Source of the DNA: an uncultured Dyadobacter sp.
Lineage (GTDB): Bacteria; Bacteroidota; Bacteroidia; Cytophagales; Spirosomataceae
NCBI GenBank assembly: GCA_946481035.1
Contig: CAMLNK010000029.1
Location: 1 to 12,360 of the forward strand
Length of the DNA stretch: 12,360 bases
Direction: 5' to 3'
The position numbers and the translations under genes are program-made. The notes under the pieces are model-generated. The model ran no database searches and was not told the origin of the DNA. It worked only from the letters and a program-made list of their open reading frames with translations. Shown in pieces: positions 1 through 7,761 of the stretch; within the stretch, counting starts at the first letter, position 1, and every line of letters starts with the position of its first letter.

Positions 1-2380
1 GATGGAATGGATCCTGATAACGGACAAAAAACCATCGGTCAATGGTGCCCATCGCTACCAATTCATCCGCTAATGGAGCGACAATGTCTATCAGAATCTT
101 TTCAAGAACTGTGGGTCCCGAATAAATTTTCACGTATAACCAATCGTCACCCGGTATAAATTTCCGAGCCACGTTTTCAGCTAAATAATAAGGCGCTGAA
201 GGTTTCAATTGAGGATCGACAGATTTAAACGGAATGATCAGCTCGTTCGCATACCTATTACCGTCATGGTCACCGACCACACATTGCTCAGGCGCTGAGA
301 GAAATTCTTTAAGCTCTACTTTTCCTTTTTTCTTTAACTCGTCTGCAAGAATAGATTTGGCAATAGGCAAATGCAAATCCAGCAGCATCTCATTATCCCG
401 GTCCACAAGTTGGACGTACCTGGGAACACCGTATATTTCAACAAACTCATCTAACTTTCCCGTCCAATCCGCACCCAAATTCCACGTTTTTCTGCTCAGG
501 ACCAGACTATTAAATTGTACCCTTGGTAAAACCGGGCGATCTTCCAGTACTGACCAATGCCAATTAATCTCAACAGAGTCTGTTTGGATATCGCAAAGAA
601 ACCGGTAAACCGGGAGCTCCGTACTATAATTATGCGCATTCGACAATCTGGGAATGACTTGCTTCCCTAGCTTCTTTGAACGCAAAACTAACTGCTTTCC
701 TCCTTTCACAGATACGGTAAGGTCATCAATTGGCAGCTGATAACTTTCCGATGCAGCGGACCGGGTGATAAATGGAATTTCAAAAGAATAAAATGGAGGA
801 TGAGAAAGCACGTTTCCAGTTCGGGATTCCGGAAAAAATATTATTTCTGCCAGAACAGCATCCTTGTAACTGCTTTGCTCATATTCCGCTATTTCAAGCA
901 ATCGCTCCTTCAAATGGTCGTCCGAATTGGCAAAGCGGGACAAGAGCGTAATACCTGAATTCCCACCCAGGTAATTGAGATTAAACCTGGTATTCAGGCC
1001 GTCCTCATCTTTAAAAAGGTTCCCTATTCCATAAAAGCTTGCCGGAAGATCTGGTGGAGTTGAAAAAAAATGGAAATCATTTTTAGTTAACTCAATACAG
1101 TCGGTCTTGTTCTCTAAGTACTTAATGTAAATACTCAGAAGAAACCGGTCCCAATCACCAAACTCCTTTCGATTCCCATTCAAAGGAACCAATTCAATTC
1201 CGTCTAGAACAGCGGTAGTGCTAAGCCGGGAATTGTCGCCGTAATCTATGCCCAGCTCCCCGTCCAAAATAATCGCCAGCGGCATCTCCGCTTCCCCATA
1301 TCTTTCACTAAACTCTTTTTTAAAATTCGCCAACGCCGGCTTTGACCTATTTGCAAGCAACGGAGCTATCTGAACAAGATCTTTCTCAATTATAGCCCTC
1401 GTTGCCTGACTGATCTGGGCGCTTGTATATTTCTGCTGTAATGTCACCTGAATCTGAACGCTTTCCGCGGTTGCCTGCAAAAGATTGTCGAGCAACCCAT
1501 TGACTGTTTGCATCGATTCGACAGACAATCCCGAACCTCCTTTTAAAGACGCGGCAATTTGTTCCAGATCCGACAGGAATGATTTGTCCGCCTTCGACCT
1601 TCTTAATTTGTCGATAAGCATTGTCAGCCCGTTTCCGTCGGTAATTTGCGCCTCGAATTCATTCTGAATAAGTTTCAGGTCGACTAGGTCCTGCACACAT
1701 TCATCGCATTCCACAACAGAATACCCCCGTGACACGAGCTCCTGGCGGATGTCGCTCAGATAACATCCATTGTTGGCCAAGGCCAGAACCGGTTCCAGAG
1801 CGGCGAAATTTTGAACAAAGGACAAAAAGTATTCCCTATGCCCGCGAACGGGTTCATACTCAACATACCGAAACCCATCACCGACCTTGTAAATACTGTT
1901 ATTGCTGAAAAATCGCGCGTTTTCCTTCACACAATCGTCCAGCAGAGCAAGCTCTGCCAGGCGATTGATAACCAGAATGTCCAATTCAATAAAAGACTGA
2001 TCGCTTTTCCTGTCGACCTCGATAGACGTTTGCTCACCCCACCCTGCCAGAGCAACTCCCGAGAATAATCCGTACGGCGTAGCCCGGGTACAGATCCTGC
2101 CCCAATATTTATAGAGTGTTTTCAGTAAACTCTCTTCTTCGGAGATGATTTCTCCATCGAGCCATTTTTTTGCCCGTTCGAAAAGTCCCGGCGAGGCTAT
2201 GTAAATGGCTTTAAGGAACTCGGGTTCATTTCGGATACAACTCCTGAAAAAATCCGGAAATGACAACGGTTCCTCAGGCCTGTTTTCACCAGTTTCCAAG
2301 AACAGATTGACCGGAAAATTTGGCCTTCGAATGGTAAAGAAGTTAAAAGAACGAAATTGAGGTTGACGCTTTACTTCCAT
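1..2380 (-). CDS. LanB-type lantibiotic dehydratase (partial, runs off left edge)
   Basis: The reading frame is open from an ATG at 2380 to the window edge, giving 793 residues with no stop; the C-terminus is missing. Full-length LanB enzymes (about 1000 residues) activate Ser/Thr of a precursor peptide with glutamate from glutamyl-tRNA and then eliminate it to give Dha/Dhb. Seen here: an N-terminal R18-R-P motif; GRICTRATPYGLFSG, in which R95, R99 and T101 have the spacing of NisB R83/R87/T89, residues needed for glutamylation; ILDGELGIDYG in mid-protein; GGNSGITLLSRF further on; then W783-FFVRYQDPFH, the beginning of the SpaB_C/thiopeptide-type elimination domain. Both domains are therefore fused in one chain rather than split. 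The gene starts 41 bp after a small peptide gene on the same strand, which suggests an operon of substrate and enzyme. Any cyclase or exporter would lie left of the window. Family assignment is strong; the product chemistry is not known. Confidence 0.93.
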   Translation of the reverse strand, partial: MEVKRQPQFRSFNFFTIRRPNFPVNLFLETGENRPEEPLSFPDFFRSCIRNEPEFLKAIYIASPGLFERAKKWLDGEIISEEESLLKTLYKYWGRICTRATPYGLFSGVALAGWGEQTSIEVDRKSDQSFIELDILVINRLAELALLDDCVKENARFFSNNSIYKVGDGFRYVEYEPVRGHREYFLSFVQNFAALEPVLALANNGCYLSDIRQELVSRGYSVVECDECVQDLVDLKLIQNEFEAQITDGNGLTMLIDKLRRSKADKSFLSDLEQIAASLKGGSGLSVESMQTVNGLLDNLLQATAESVQIQVTLQQKYTSAQISQATRAIIEKDLVQIAPLLANRSKPALANFKKEFSERYGEAEMPLAIILDGELGIDYGDNSRLSTTAVLDGIELVPLNGNRKEFGDWDRFLLSIYIKYLENKTDCIELTKNDFHFFSTPPDLPASFYGIGNLFKDEDGLNTRFNLNYLGGNSGITLLSRFANSDDHLKERLLEIAEYEQSSYKDAVLAEIIFFPESRTGNVLSHPPFYSFEIPFITRSAASESYQLPIDDLTVSVKGGKQLVLRSKKLGKQVIPRLSNAHNYSTELPVYRFLCDIQTDSVEINWHWSVLEDRPVLPRVQFNSLVLSRKTWNLGADWTGKLDEFVEIYGVPRYVQLVDRDNEMLLDLHLPIAKSILADELKKKGKVELKEFLSAPEQCVVGDHDGNRYANELIIPFKSVDPQLKPSAPYYLAENVARKFIPGDDWLYVKIYSGPTVLEKILIDIVAPLADELVAMGTIDRWFFVRYQDPFH

Positions 2381-2421
2381 TGCTAGGCGGAAATGATCAG
2401 AACATTCACTAAGTTAGAAAA

Positions 2422-2562
2422 CTATCGCCTCATAAAAGTTGTAGTTTCCACAATAGTGGTACTGTCAGTTCCAAATGCACCATTTAGCTTTGCTGAGTTT
2501 TTAGCTTTAAGCTTTAAAATTCTTTTTCTTTCAGGTCTGATTGAGATGTTGTTACTAGGCAT
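2422..2562 (-). CDS. putative cysteine-free LanA-like RiPP precursor peptide, 46 aa
   Basis: A short ORF lies on the lanB strand, with ATG at 2562 and TAG at 2422-2424, 41 bp before the dehydratase start. An in-frame stop 10 codons upstream leaves this ATG as the only sensible start. Residues 1-28 are basic and leader-like; residues 16-27, LKLKAKNSAKLN, match the L-x-L-x7-L-N spacing of leaders of Bacteroidota class I lanthipeptides (typical form LSLNKETISNLN), although the central K-x-T-I is not conserved. A Gly follows, then a core ending GTDSTTIVETTTFMRR with seven Ser/Thr in 16 residues. There is no Cys anywhere, and reading through the stop adds only FSNLVNVLIISA, also without Cys. I infer it is the substrate of the adjacent LanB. 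It could instead be a chance ORF, or one of several precursors whose others lie outside the window. Confidence 0.62.
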   Translation of the reverse strand: MPSNNISIRPERKRILKLKAKNSAKLNGAFGTDSTTIVETTTFMRR

Positions 2563-2589
2563 GGTAGATGTTGTTTTAAGATTTACATC

Positions 2590-2617
2590 CTAAACTAATT
2601 CCACGCCCAATAATCAA
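2590..2617 (-). promoter_or_regulatory. possible promoter of the peptide-lanB operon
   Basis: On the minus strand TAGTTTAG (2597-2590) matches the Bacteroidota -7 box TAnnTTTG at all but one position. A T-rich stretch ending in TTG (2617-2615) lies 17 bp upstream as a possible -33 element. The predicted start of transcription falls about 20 nt before the peptide ATG. The mismatch and the short spacer make this tentative; read-through from the regulator gene upstream is the alternative. Confidence 0.3.
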
Positions 2618-2656
2618 AAAATAAATTAGACAAAACGGAGATTTTTTTAGACCAAA

Positions 2657-3421
2657 TCATATTATTCGGCCTTGCAGGTTCTTCAATAATGTTTCCCGGA
2701 AGGTTGCACCTATTGTGAGCTTCTGCTTATTCGAAAGTTCCACCTCGTTACCGTTTATCGTATTTATTTCCCGGATGTTAACGATATACGATTTATTAAT
2801 CCGGATAAATTGGTGCTTTCTGAGTATCTCCTCCATTTTTGTGATCGTCATGTGAACAATGACCATCGATTTAACGAGGTGGATTTTGAGGTAATCCTTC
2901 ATTCCCTCGACATACACAATTTCTTCAATGTTGATCTTGATAAGCTTCTTCTCACTTTTAACCATGAAGAACTTCTCCGTGGAAAATTCGTTCTCGGTCA
3001 GCATCTTCTGAGAAAGGCTACTATCAATGTCTCCTCCCCAAACATTATTCTTCAATTCAATCTGTTCAGAGACCTTGTTCACAGCCCGAACAAAACGATC
3101 AAAGGAGATAGGCTTCAACAGGTAATCCACAACGCCAAAATCATAACTTTCCGCCGCGTAGTTCGTATAAGCGGTAGTGAAGATAATGTAGGGCCGTCTG
3201 CGGGCCAGCATCTTTACCATCTCCATACCGGAGACCTCGGGCATATTGATATCAAGAAATACAATGTCCGGATTTGTGTTGTGAATAACCTCCAATGCCT
3301 TCAATGAATTCTGGCACACCGCCACAAGATCCAGGTATGCCAGACGCTCTACATATCGCCGCAAAAGGTCCTGTGCAAAAGGTTCATCATCAACAATCAG
3401 GCATGTAATGTTCTTTTTCAT
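2657..3421 (-). CDS. LytTR-family response regulator
   Basis: The protein has 254 residues in two domains. The receiver domain (about 5-120) has the acidic pair D11/D12, phospho-acceptor D57 in VFLDINMPEVSG, T83 and K103 in DYLLKP, all the residues expected of an active receiver. A linker follows, then a C-terminal LytTR DNA-binding domain (about 150-250) with IEEIVYVEGMKDYLKIHL and FIRINKSYIVNI, typical of the AgrA/LytR/AlgR fold. Its ATG overlaps the stop codon of the upstream histidine kinase (ATGA), so the two are translationally coupled and are surely partners. Downstream on the same strand, 94 bp away, is the peptide-lanB pair; divergent beyond the kinase is susC. Either may be its target. 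No clear LytTR direct repeats could be picked out by eye. Confidence 0.95.
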   Translation of the reverse strand: MKKNITCLIVDDEPFAQDLLRRYVERLAYLDLVAVCQNSLKALEVIHNTNPDIVFLDINMPEVSGMEMVKMLARRRPYIIFTTAYTNYAAESYDFGVVDYLLKPISFDRFVRAVNKVSEQIELKNNVWGGDIDSSLSQKMLTENEFSTEKFFMVKSEKKLIKINIEEIVYVEGMKDYLKIHLVKSMVIVHMTITKMEEILRKHQFIRINKSYIVNIREINTINGNEVELSNKQKLTIGATFRETLLKNLQGRII

Positions 3422-4566
3422 TTTAAACTAAGACGTAAATAAATTTTATACACTGAATCAGAGTCGTCAATTTTCAATTCATGCTGACCGGGGTAATAAA
3501 TATCCAATCTTTTCCTTAAATTAACTAATCCAATGCCGCCCTTTTGAGCACCTGGTCTTTTCCGCTGGGGCTTACTATTGCTAACTTCAAAATTTAGCCG
3601 GGAGCCGTCGAGCACGATTTTAATCTTTACCCAGCCATCTTCTATGGTGTCGAGCCCGTGTTTGAATGCATTTTCAACGAACGGAACCAGTAAAAAGGGA
3701 GGAATACGGTAATATTCAAAACTACCTGCCGATTCGAAGTTGATTTTGGAAGTATTCGAATGCCTTATCCTCTCCAGGGCAATGTAGTCTTCCAAAAACA
3801 ATACTTCCTTGGAAAGGTACACCTGTTCAGAATTCGATTCATAGAGCAGGTAGCGCATCAGGTCTGCCAGCTTAAGAATCGTGTCGCCCGCTTCCTGATT
3901 TGTCTCTTCAACCATCGAGTAGATGTTGTTGAGACTGTTGAATAAGAAATGAGGATTGAGCTGAGACCTTAAAAAGTCGAGTTCCAGGGCCAGATTATCC
4001 TTTTGCAGTTGCAGGTTTCTATTAAAATAAAAAAAAGTGTTGCCAATACCGATTATCGCCAGGGGAACAACAATATAATTACCTGTCATCGCCCAGATGT
4101 ACAAGTCGACGAACCGGTCAAAAGGGACTTTAAGCAGGCTGATATCACTCATCCGCTGGTTAGCCAAAAGCACAAATTTGGAAGCACCAGGCATCCCTGC
4201 CAGAAGTCTGATTGAAAAGTAAATAAAATAGGCATTAAAAAAATATACTACTATCGCGACGATTATAAATAAGTAGAATCGGGAAGAAAGACATTTTTTC
4301 AGCGCATAGGTTAGCGAAAACAGGGACGCAAGAATAACCGCGAAAATGCTGTTTGTGAAAATGCTATTCCACATCTTGTCGCCCGTCGACGCGATAGTCA
4401 CGTTGAAGTCCGACATAATATAAAACCAATACAAACAACTAAATATCAGATATTTAGAAATCCTCACGTATCTGTTATTCAACCACAGGTCTTCAAACGA
4501 CATGGCCATATATTTGAGATTATCACGCAAAGCTTGGGAACGCCTACTTAAACTGTACTGCCACAT
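3418..4566 (-). CDS. LytS/YehU-type membrane sensor histidine kinase
   Basis: The protein has 382 residues from ATG 4566; a TTG at 4569 is also in frame, and M20 or M22 (4509, 4503) are possible later starts. The N-terminal half has about four hydrophobic membrane segments (YLIFSCLYWFYIM, the FTNSIFAVILASLFSL region, the YLFIIVAIVVYFFNAYF region, and one around VVPLAIIGIG), with no large periplasmic sensor domain. The His_kinase domain follows with LRSQLNPHFLFNSLNNIYS and phospho-acceptor H206. The ATPase domain has an N-box PFVENAFKHG (N299) and a glycine-rich GGIGLVNLRKRL. This is the standard layout of the LytS family that pairs with LytTR regulators. The signal is unknown; with so little exposed protein it may sense a membrane state or an accessory protein. 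The stop codon overlaps the response regulator start. Confidence 0.93.
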   Translation of the reverse strand: MWQYSLSRRSQALRDNLKYMAMSFEDLWLNNRYVRISKYLIFSCLYWFYIMSDFNVTIASTGDKMWNSIFTNSIFAVILASLFSLTYALKKCLSSRFYLFIIVAIVVYFFNAYFIYFSIRLLAGMPGASKFVLLANQRMSDISLLKVPFDRFVDLYIWAMTGNYIVVPLAIIGIGNTFFYFNRNLQLQKDNLALELDFLRSQLNPHFLFNSLNNIYSMVEETNQEAGDTILKLADLMRYLLYESNSEQVYLSKEVLFLEDYIALERIRHSNTSKINFESAGSFEYYRIPPFLLVPFVENAFKHGLDTIEDGWVKIKIVLDGSRLNFEVSNSKPQRKRPGAQKGGIGLVNLRKRLDIYYPGQHELKIDDSDSVYKIYLRLSLK

Positions 4567-4595
4567 CAATATTTAAAATTAGTTACCATTGCATA

Positions 4596-4612
4596 TTGCC
4601 GGCATTCGGCAA
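4596..4612. repeat. small inverted repeat between kinase and susC
   Basis: TTGCCG (4596-4601) and CGGCAA (4607-4612) form a perfect 6-bp inverted repeat around five bases. It lies in the divergent region between the kinase and susC starts and could be an operator or a leader hairpin of susC. No TAnnTTTG box stands clearly beside it, so its role is a guess. Confidence 0.3.
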
Positions 4613-4669
4613 GAAGTACAAATGCTTTTCTTATCATTGCGAATCACATTTCACCTCATCAACCGGTTT

Positions 4670-7600
4670 ATGAAAGCATTTTTGCTGGCATTTTGCATGT
4701 TTTTAAGTCAAGGGGCCCTAAATGCGCAGGACAGACAAGTTTCTGGTAAGGTAACGGACCAGGATGGGGCCGCTTTACCTGCGGTGTCTATTCAGGTTGA
4801 AGGAACCAATAACGGAATTATAAGTGATGAAACGGGTTCTTTTAATATTGTAATTCCGGAAAATTCCGGCGTGCTGATATTTTCGCTGGTCGGCTTCGTA
4901 AAAAAGGAGGTAAAGGTAGGAAATGAATCAGTAATTAACATTGTCCTGACGCCCGATAACAAATCTCTTGCGGAGGTGTTGGTAGTCGGTTATGGTACCA
5001 AAATTAAAAAAGATATCACGGGCAGCATTGCAAGTGTTAAAGGATCTGAGGTCGCAAATACTCCAATTGCTAATTTTACCCAGGCCCTGCAGGGACGGCT
5101 CGCGGGGGTTTTTGTCGAATCCAACAGCGGAAAGCTCGGTGAAGGAATAAAGGTGCGCATTCGCGGGACCGGCTCAATCAGCGCTTCCAATGAACCCTTG
5201 TATGTTGTGGATGGAATACCGATCAATGCTGCATCACCGCCGGGCATACCGCTTTCCGGCACTACCGCCATTTCCTCTTCGGTCAATCCGCTTGCGGATC
5301 TCAATACGAACGATATAGAATCATTTGAAGTCCTGAAGGACGCTTCTGCTGCCGCAATTTACGGGTCACGTGCGGCAAATGGTGTTGTATTGATCACTAC
5401 AAAAAAAGGAAAATCCGGAAAGACAAATATCACCGCCAATTTTCAGTATGGGTTCAACGAACCTACCCGCCGACGTAAATTTCTGGATGCAAAGCAATAT
5501 GTCAGTCTGCTTAGGGAAGCTGCAATTAATTCGGATATCCGAAAAGGCATCGATCCTACCGACCCAAGCCAATACAAAGATTCATGGCTGAAACTCGCCG
5601 AAGACCGTATGGACCGCTATTCAGGCGGGACCGACTGGCGCAGTTACCAAACAAACACTGACTGGCAAAAGCTTGCATTTAATAACCACTCCCGAACGAC
5701 TCTTGTAGATATAGGTGCATCAGGCGGCAATGACAAAACCAGATTTTATATAAACGGCGGTTATAATGGTCAGGACGGGATTCTGTTTGGAAATGACTTT
5801 AAAAGATTATCAGCCCGAATCAATCTGGAACATGACTTTAATACAAAATTAAGACTTGGCGTTAATATCGGGCTGTCCAGAACCATCGCCAATCGAATTG
5901 CACAGGATAATCAATTCTCAACACCTATGCAGATCGTTGCCCTCGCCCCGATTACACCGCCCTACGACAAAAATGGTGCTGTCAATGACAGGCCGGTCAC
6001 AACCTATTACAATCCATTGATCGAACTTGGCAATTCCCGCGATAAATCATCTGCTTACAGAAACATCGGCAATGCTTTTTTTAGCTATAACATCACCAAA
6101 GGTCTCGCATTCAGATCCGAGTTGGGGTTTGATGTCGTCAATCAGGACGAAGACGTTTTTTATGGTGTAAAAACAGAAACAGGTCAGTCGGTAAACGGAC
6201 AAGGAACATCGTACTGGTTCCGTAATGTAACCTATAATACCAACAATTATTTCAACTATAACACCTCGATCAATACAATCCATGCCCTGGATTTCACTGC
6301 CGGGATGTCGTTTCAGGACTACAAAAACGACCGCAATTACGTAACAGGGCAAGATTTCCCTGTGGACGCATTAAAAAAAATAGAAAGCGCCGGTAAGATT
6401 ATTGCGGGCTCGTCCTCGTCTTCGGAATCTTCATTTCTATCCTATTTCGCCCGCGCCAATTACAAGCTAAAAAACCGCTATCTTTTTAACGCCAGCGGAA
6501 GAATCGACGGCTCCTCCAAATTTGGAAAGAACAAAAAATACGGCTTTTTCCCGGCAGTCTCCGCCGGCTGGATCATATCGGAGGAATCATTTTTATCCCA
6601 ATCCGGAGTACTCAGTTTTCTTAAATTGAGAGGAAGCTGGGGTATCACAGGCAATGCAGACGGTTTCGGTGATTTTAAACAACTTGGCTTGTGGGGGGCG
6701 GGGAAATATGCAGGGTCCTCCGGGCTTATTCCGACACAGCTTGCCAACCCGGACCTTAAATGGGAAAAATCCAAACAGGTTGACTTCGGAATTGATTTCG
6801 GAGTTTTTAACAACAGGCTTTCCGGCGAAATAGACTACTATATCAAAAATACCAATGATCTGATTTACGACGTTCCGGTGCCCGGCATTTCAGGATTCGC
6901 TACGCAAACTGTAAATGTAGGGTCCATCCGGAATAAGGGCATTGAAATCGCAGTCAGCTCAACGAACCTTGCTACCACGTCTTTCAAATGGAGTACAAGT
7001 TTCAATCTTGCAAAAAATACCAATAAAGTAACCAAACTGGATGGAGGACAAAACCTGGTACCGAGCAACGACGGGCGCTTCTTTAATGCACTGAAAGTAG
7101 GCGAATCGATCGGAATATTTTACGGCCCGAAGTTCGCTGGTGTGGACCGGGCAAACGGTGATGCACTTTATTATCAACAGGACGGACAGGTCACGAACGA
7201 TTATAACTCGGCTGGTAATTTTATAGTCGGAAACCCTAACCCGGACTGGATCGGCGGCATTTCCAACTCATTGACTTTCAAAAACCTGGAACTGAACATT
7301 TTATTTCAGGGTGTCTTTGGCAATCAAGTCCAAAACGGGGCGGGTGCATTTATGAGTTCGAGCTTTGACTGGTTCGATAACCAAACCGCCGACCAGCTGA
7401 ACAGGTGGCAAAGAGAAGGAGACATAACAAATGTACCGCAATTAAGACTATCAGGAGGTAATGGTACCGGCGCGTCCAGTCGCTACATTGACGATGCGTC
7501 TTATGTGAGACTGAAAAATATTACCCTCGCCTACCGATTCCCGGCGTCCCTACTTCAAAAAATTAAATTGAGTGCTGCCAAACTTTACATTACCGGCATC

Positions 7601-7744
7601 AACCTGGCAACTTTTACAAAATACTCAGGTTGGGACCCGGAGGTAAATGCTGACTATCGTGCGAATAACCGGAATCAGGGCGGCGACTTCTATTCTGCAC
7701 CGCAGATCAAATCGCTTACATTAGGTATTAATCTGGCATTCTAA
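4670..7744 (+). CDS. SusC/RagA-family TonB-dependent outer-membrane transporter
   Basis: The frame is open from 4589, but I place the start at ATG 4670, because residues 1-19 from there (MKAFLLAFCMFLSQGALNA, then QD) make a normal signal peptide, whereas the longer start buries it behind 27 residues. The mature protein (1024 residues in all) has a carboxypeptidase-regulatory-like domain (about 22-98, VSGKVTDQDG to SLVGF), a TonB-box-like EVLVVGYG (about 102-109), a plug with ALQGRLAGV, RIRGTGS and PLYVVDGIPI, and the SusC signature DASAAAIYGSRAANGV around residue 229. A long beta-barrel follows, ending in SLTLGINLAF with the terminal Phe of outer-membrane proteins. It imports a ligand captured by its SusD partner, encoded 17 bp downstream. 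Nothing nearby reveals the substrate: there is no glycosidase, sulfatase or peptidase. Confidence 0.96.
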   Translation: MKAFLLAFCMFLSQGALNAQDRQVSGKVTDQDGAALPAVSIQVEGTNNGIISDETGSFNIVIPENSGVLIFSLVGFVKKEVKVGNESVINIVLTPDNKSLAEVLVVGYGTKIKKDITGSIASVKGSEVANTPIANFTQALQGRLAGVFVESNSGKLGEGIKVRIRGTGSISASNEPLYVVDGIPINAASPPGIPLSGTTAISSSVNPLADLNTNDIESFEVLKDASAAAIYGSRAANGVVLITTKKGKSGKTNITANFQYGFNEPTRRRKFLDAKQYVSLLREAAINSDIRKGIDPTDPSQYKDSWLKLAEDRMDRYSGGTDWRSYQTNTDWQKLAFNNHSRTTLVDIGASGGNDKTRFYINGGYNGQDGILFGNDFKRLSARINLEHDFNTKLRLGVNIGLSRTIANRIAQDNQFSTPMQIVALAPITPPYDKNGAVNDRPVTTYYNPLIELGNSRDKSSAYRNIGNAFFSYNITKGLAFRSELGFDVVNQDEDVFYGVKTETGQSVNGQGTSYWFRNVTYNTNNYFNYNTSINTIHALDFTAGMSFQDYKNDRNYVTGQDFPVDALKKIESAGKIIAGSSSSSESSFLSYFARANYKLKNRYLFNASGRIDGSSKFGKNKKYGFFPAVSAGWIISEESFLSQSGVLSFLKLRGSWGITGNADGFGDFKQLGLWGAGKYAGSSGLIPTQLANPDLKWEKSKQVDFGIDFGVFNNRLSGEIDYYIKNTNDLIYDVPVPGISGFATQTVNVGSIRNKGIEIAVSSTNLATTSFKWSTSFNLAKNTNKVTKLDGGQNLVPSNDGRFFNALKVGESIGIFYGPKFAGVDRANGDALYYQQDGQVTNDYNSAGNFIVGNPNPDWIGGISNSLTFKNLELNILFQGVFGNQVQNGAGAFMSSSFDWFDNQTADQLNRWQREGDITNVPQLRLSGGNGTGASSRYIDDASYVRLKNITLAYRFPASLLQKIKLSAAKLYITGINLATFTKYSGWDPEVNADYRANNRNQGGDFYSAPQIKSLTLGINLAF

Positions 7745-7761
7745 TTTCAAATCGCTCCGAC

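Noticed and set aside
234..2068. Several + strand frames of 60-124 codons
   Set aside because: They are all antisense to the continuous, motif-bearing dehydratase frame and have no recognisable domains or start context.
2393..2593. A 66-codon hydrophobic frame on the + strand, opposite the peptide gene
   Set aside because: It is antisense to the LanA-like ORF, stands alone on that strand between leftward genes, and its Leu/Val-rich content is what an antisense of a Lys/Thr/Asn-rich coding strand gives. The minus-strand reading fits the context better, though this is not proven.
4589..4669. Longer N-terminus for the SusC protein
   Set aside because: It would add 27 residues in front of a complete signal peptide, and it begins 22 bases from the divergent kinase start, leaving no room for promoters.
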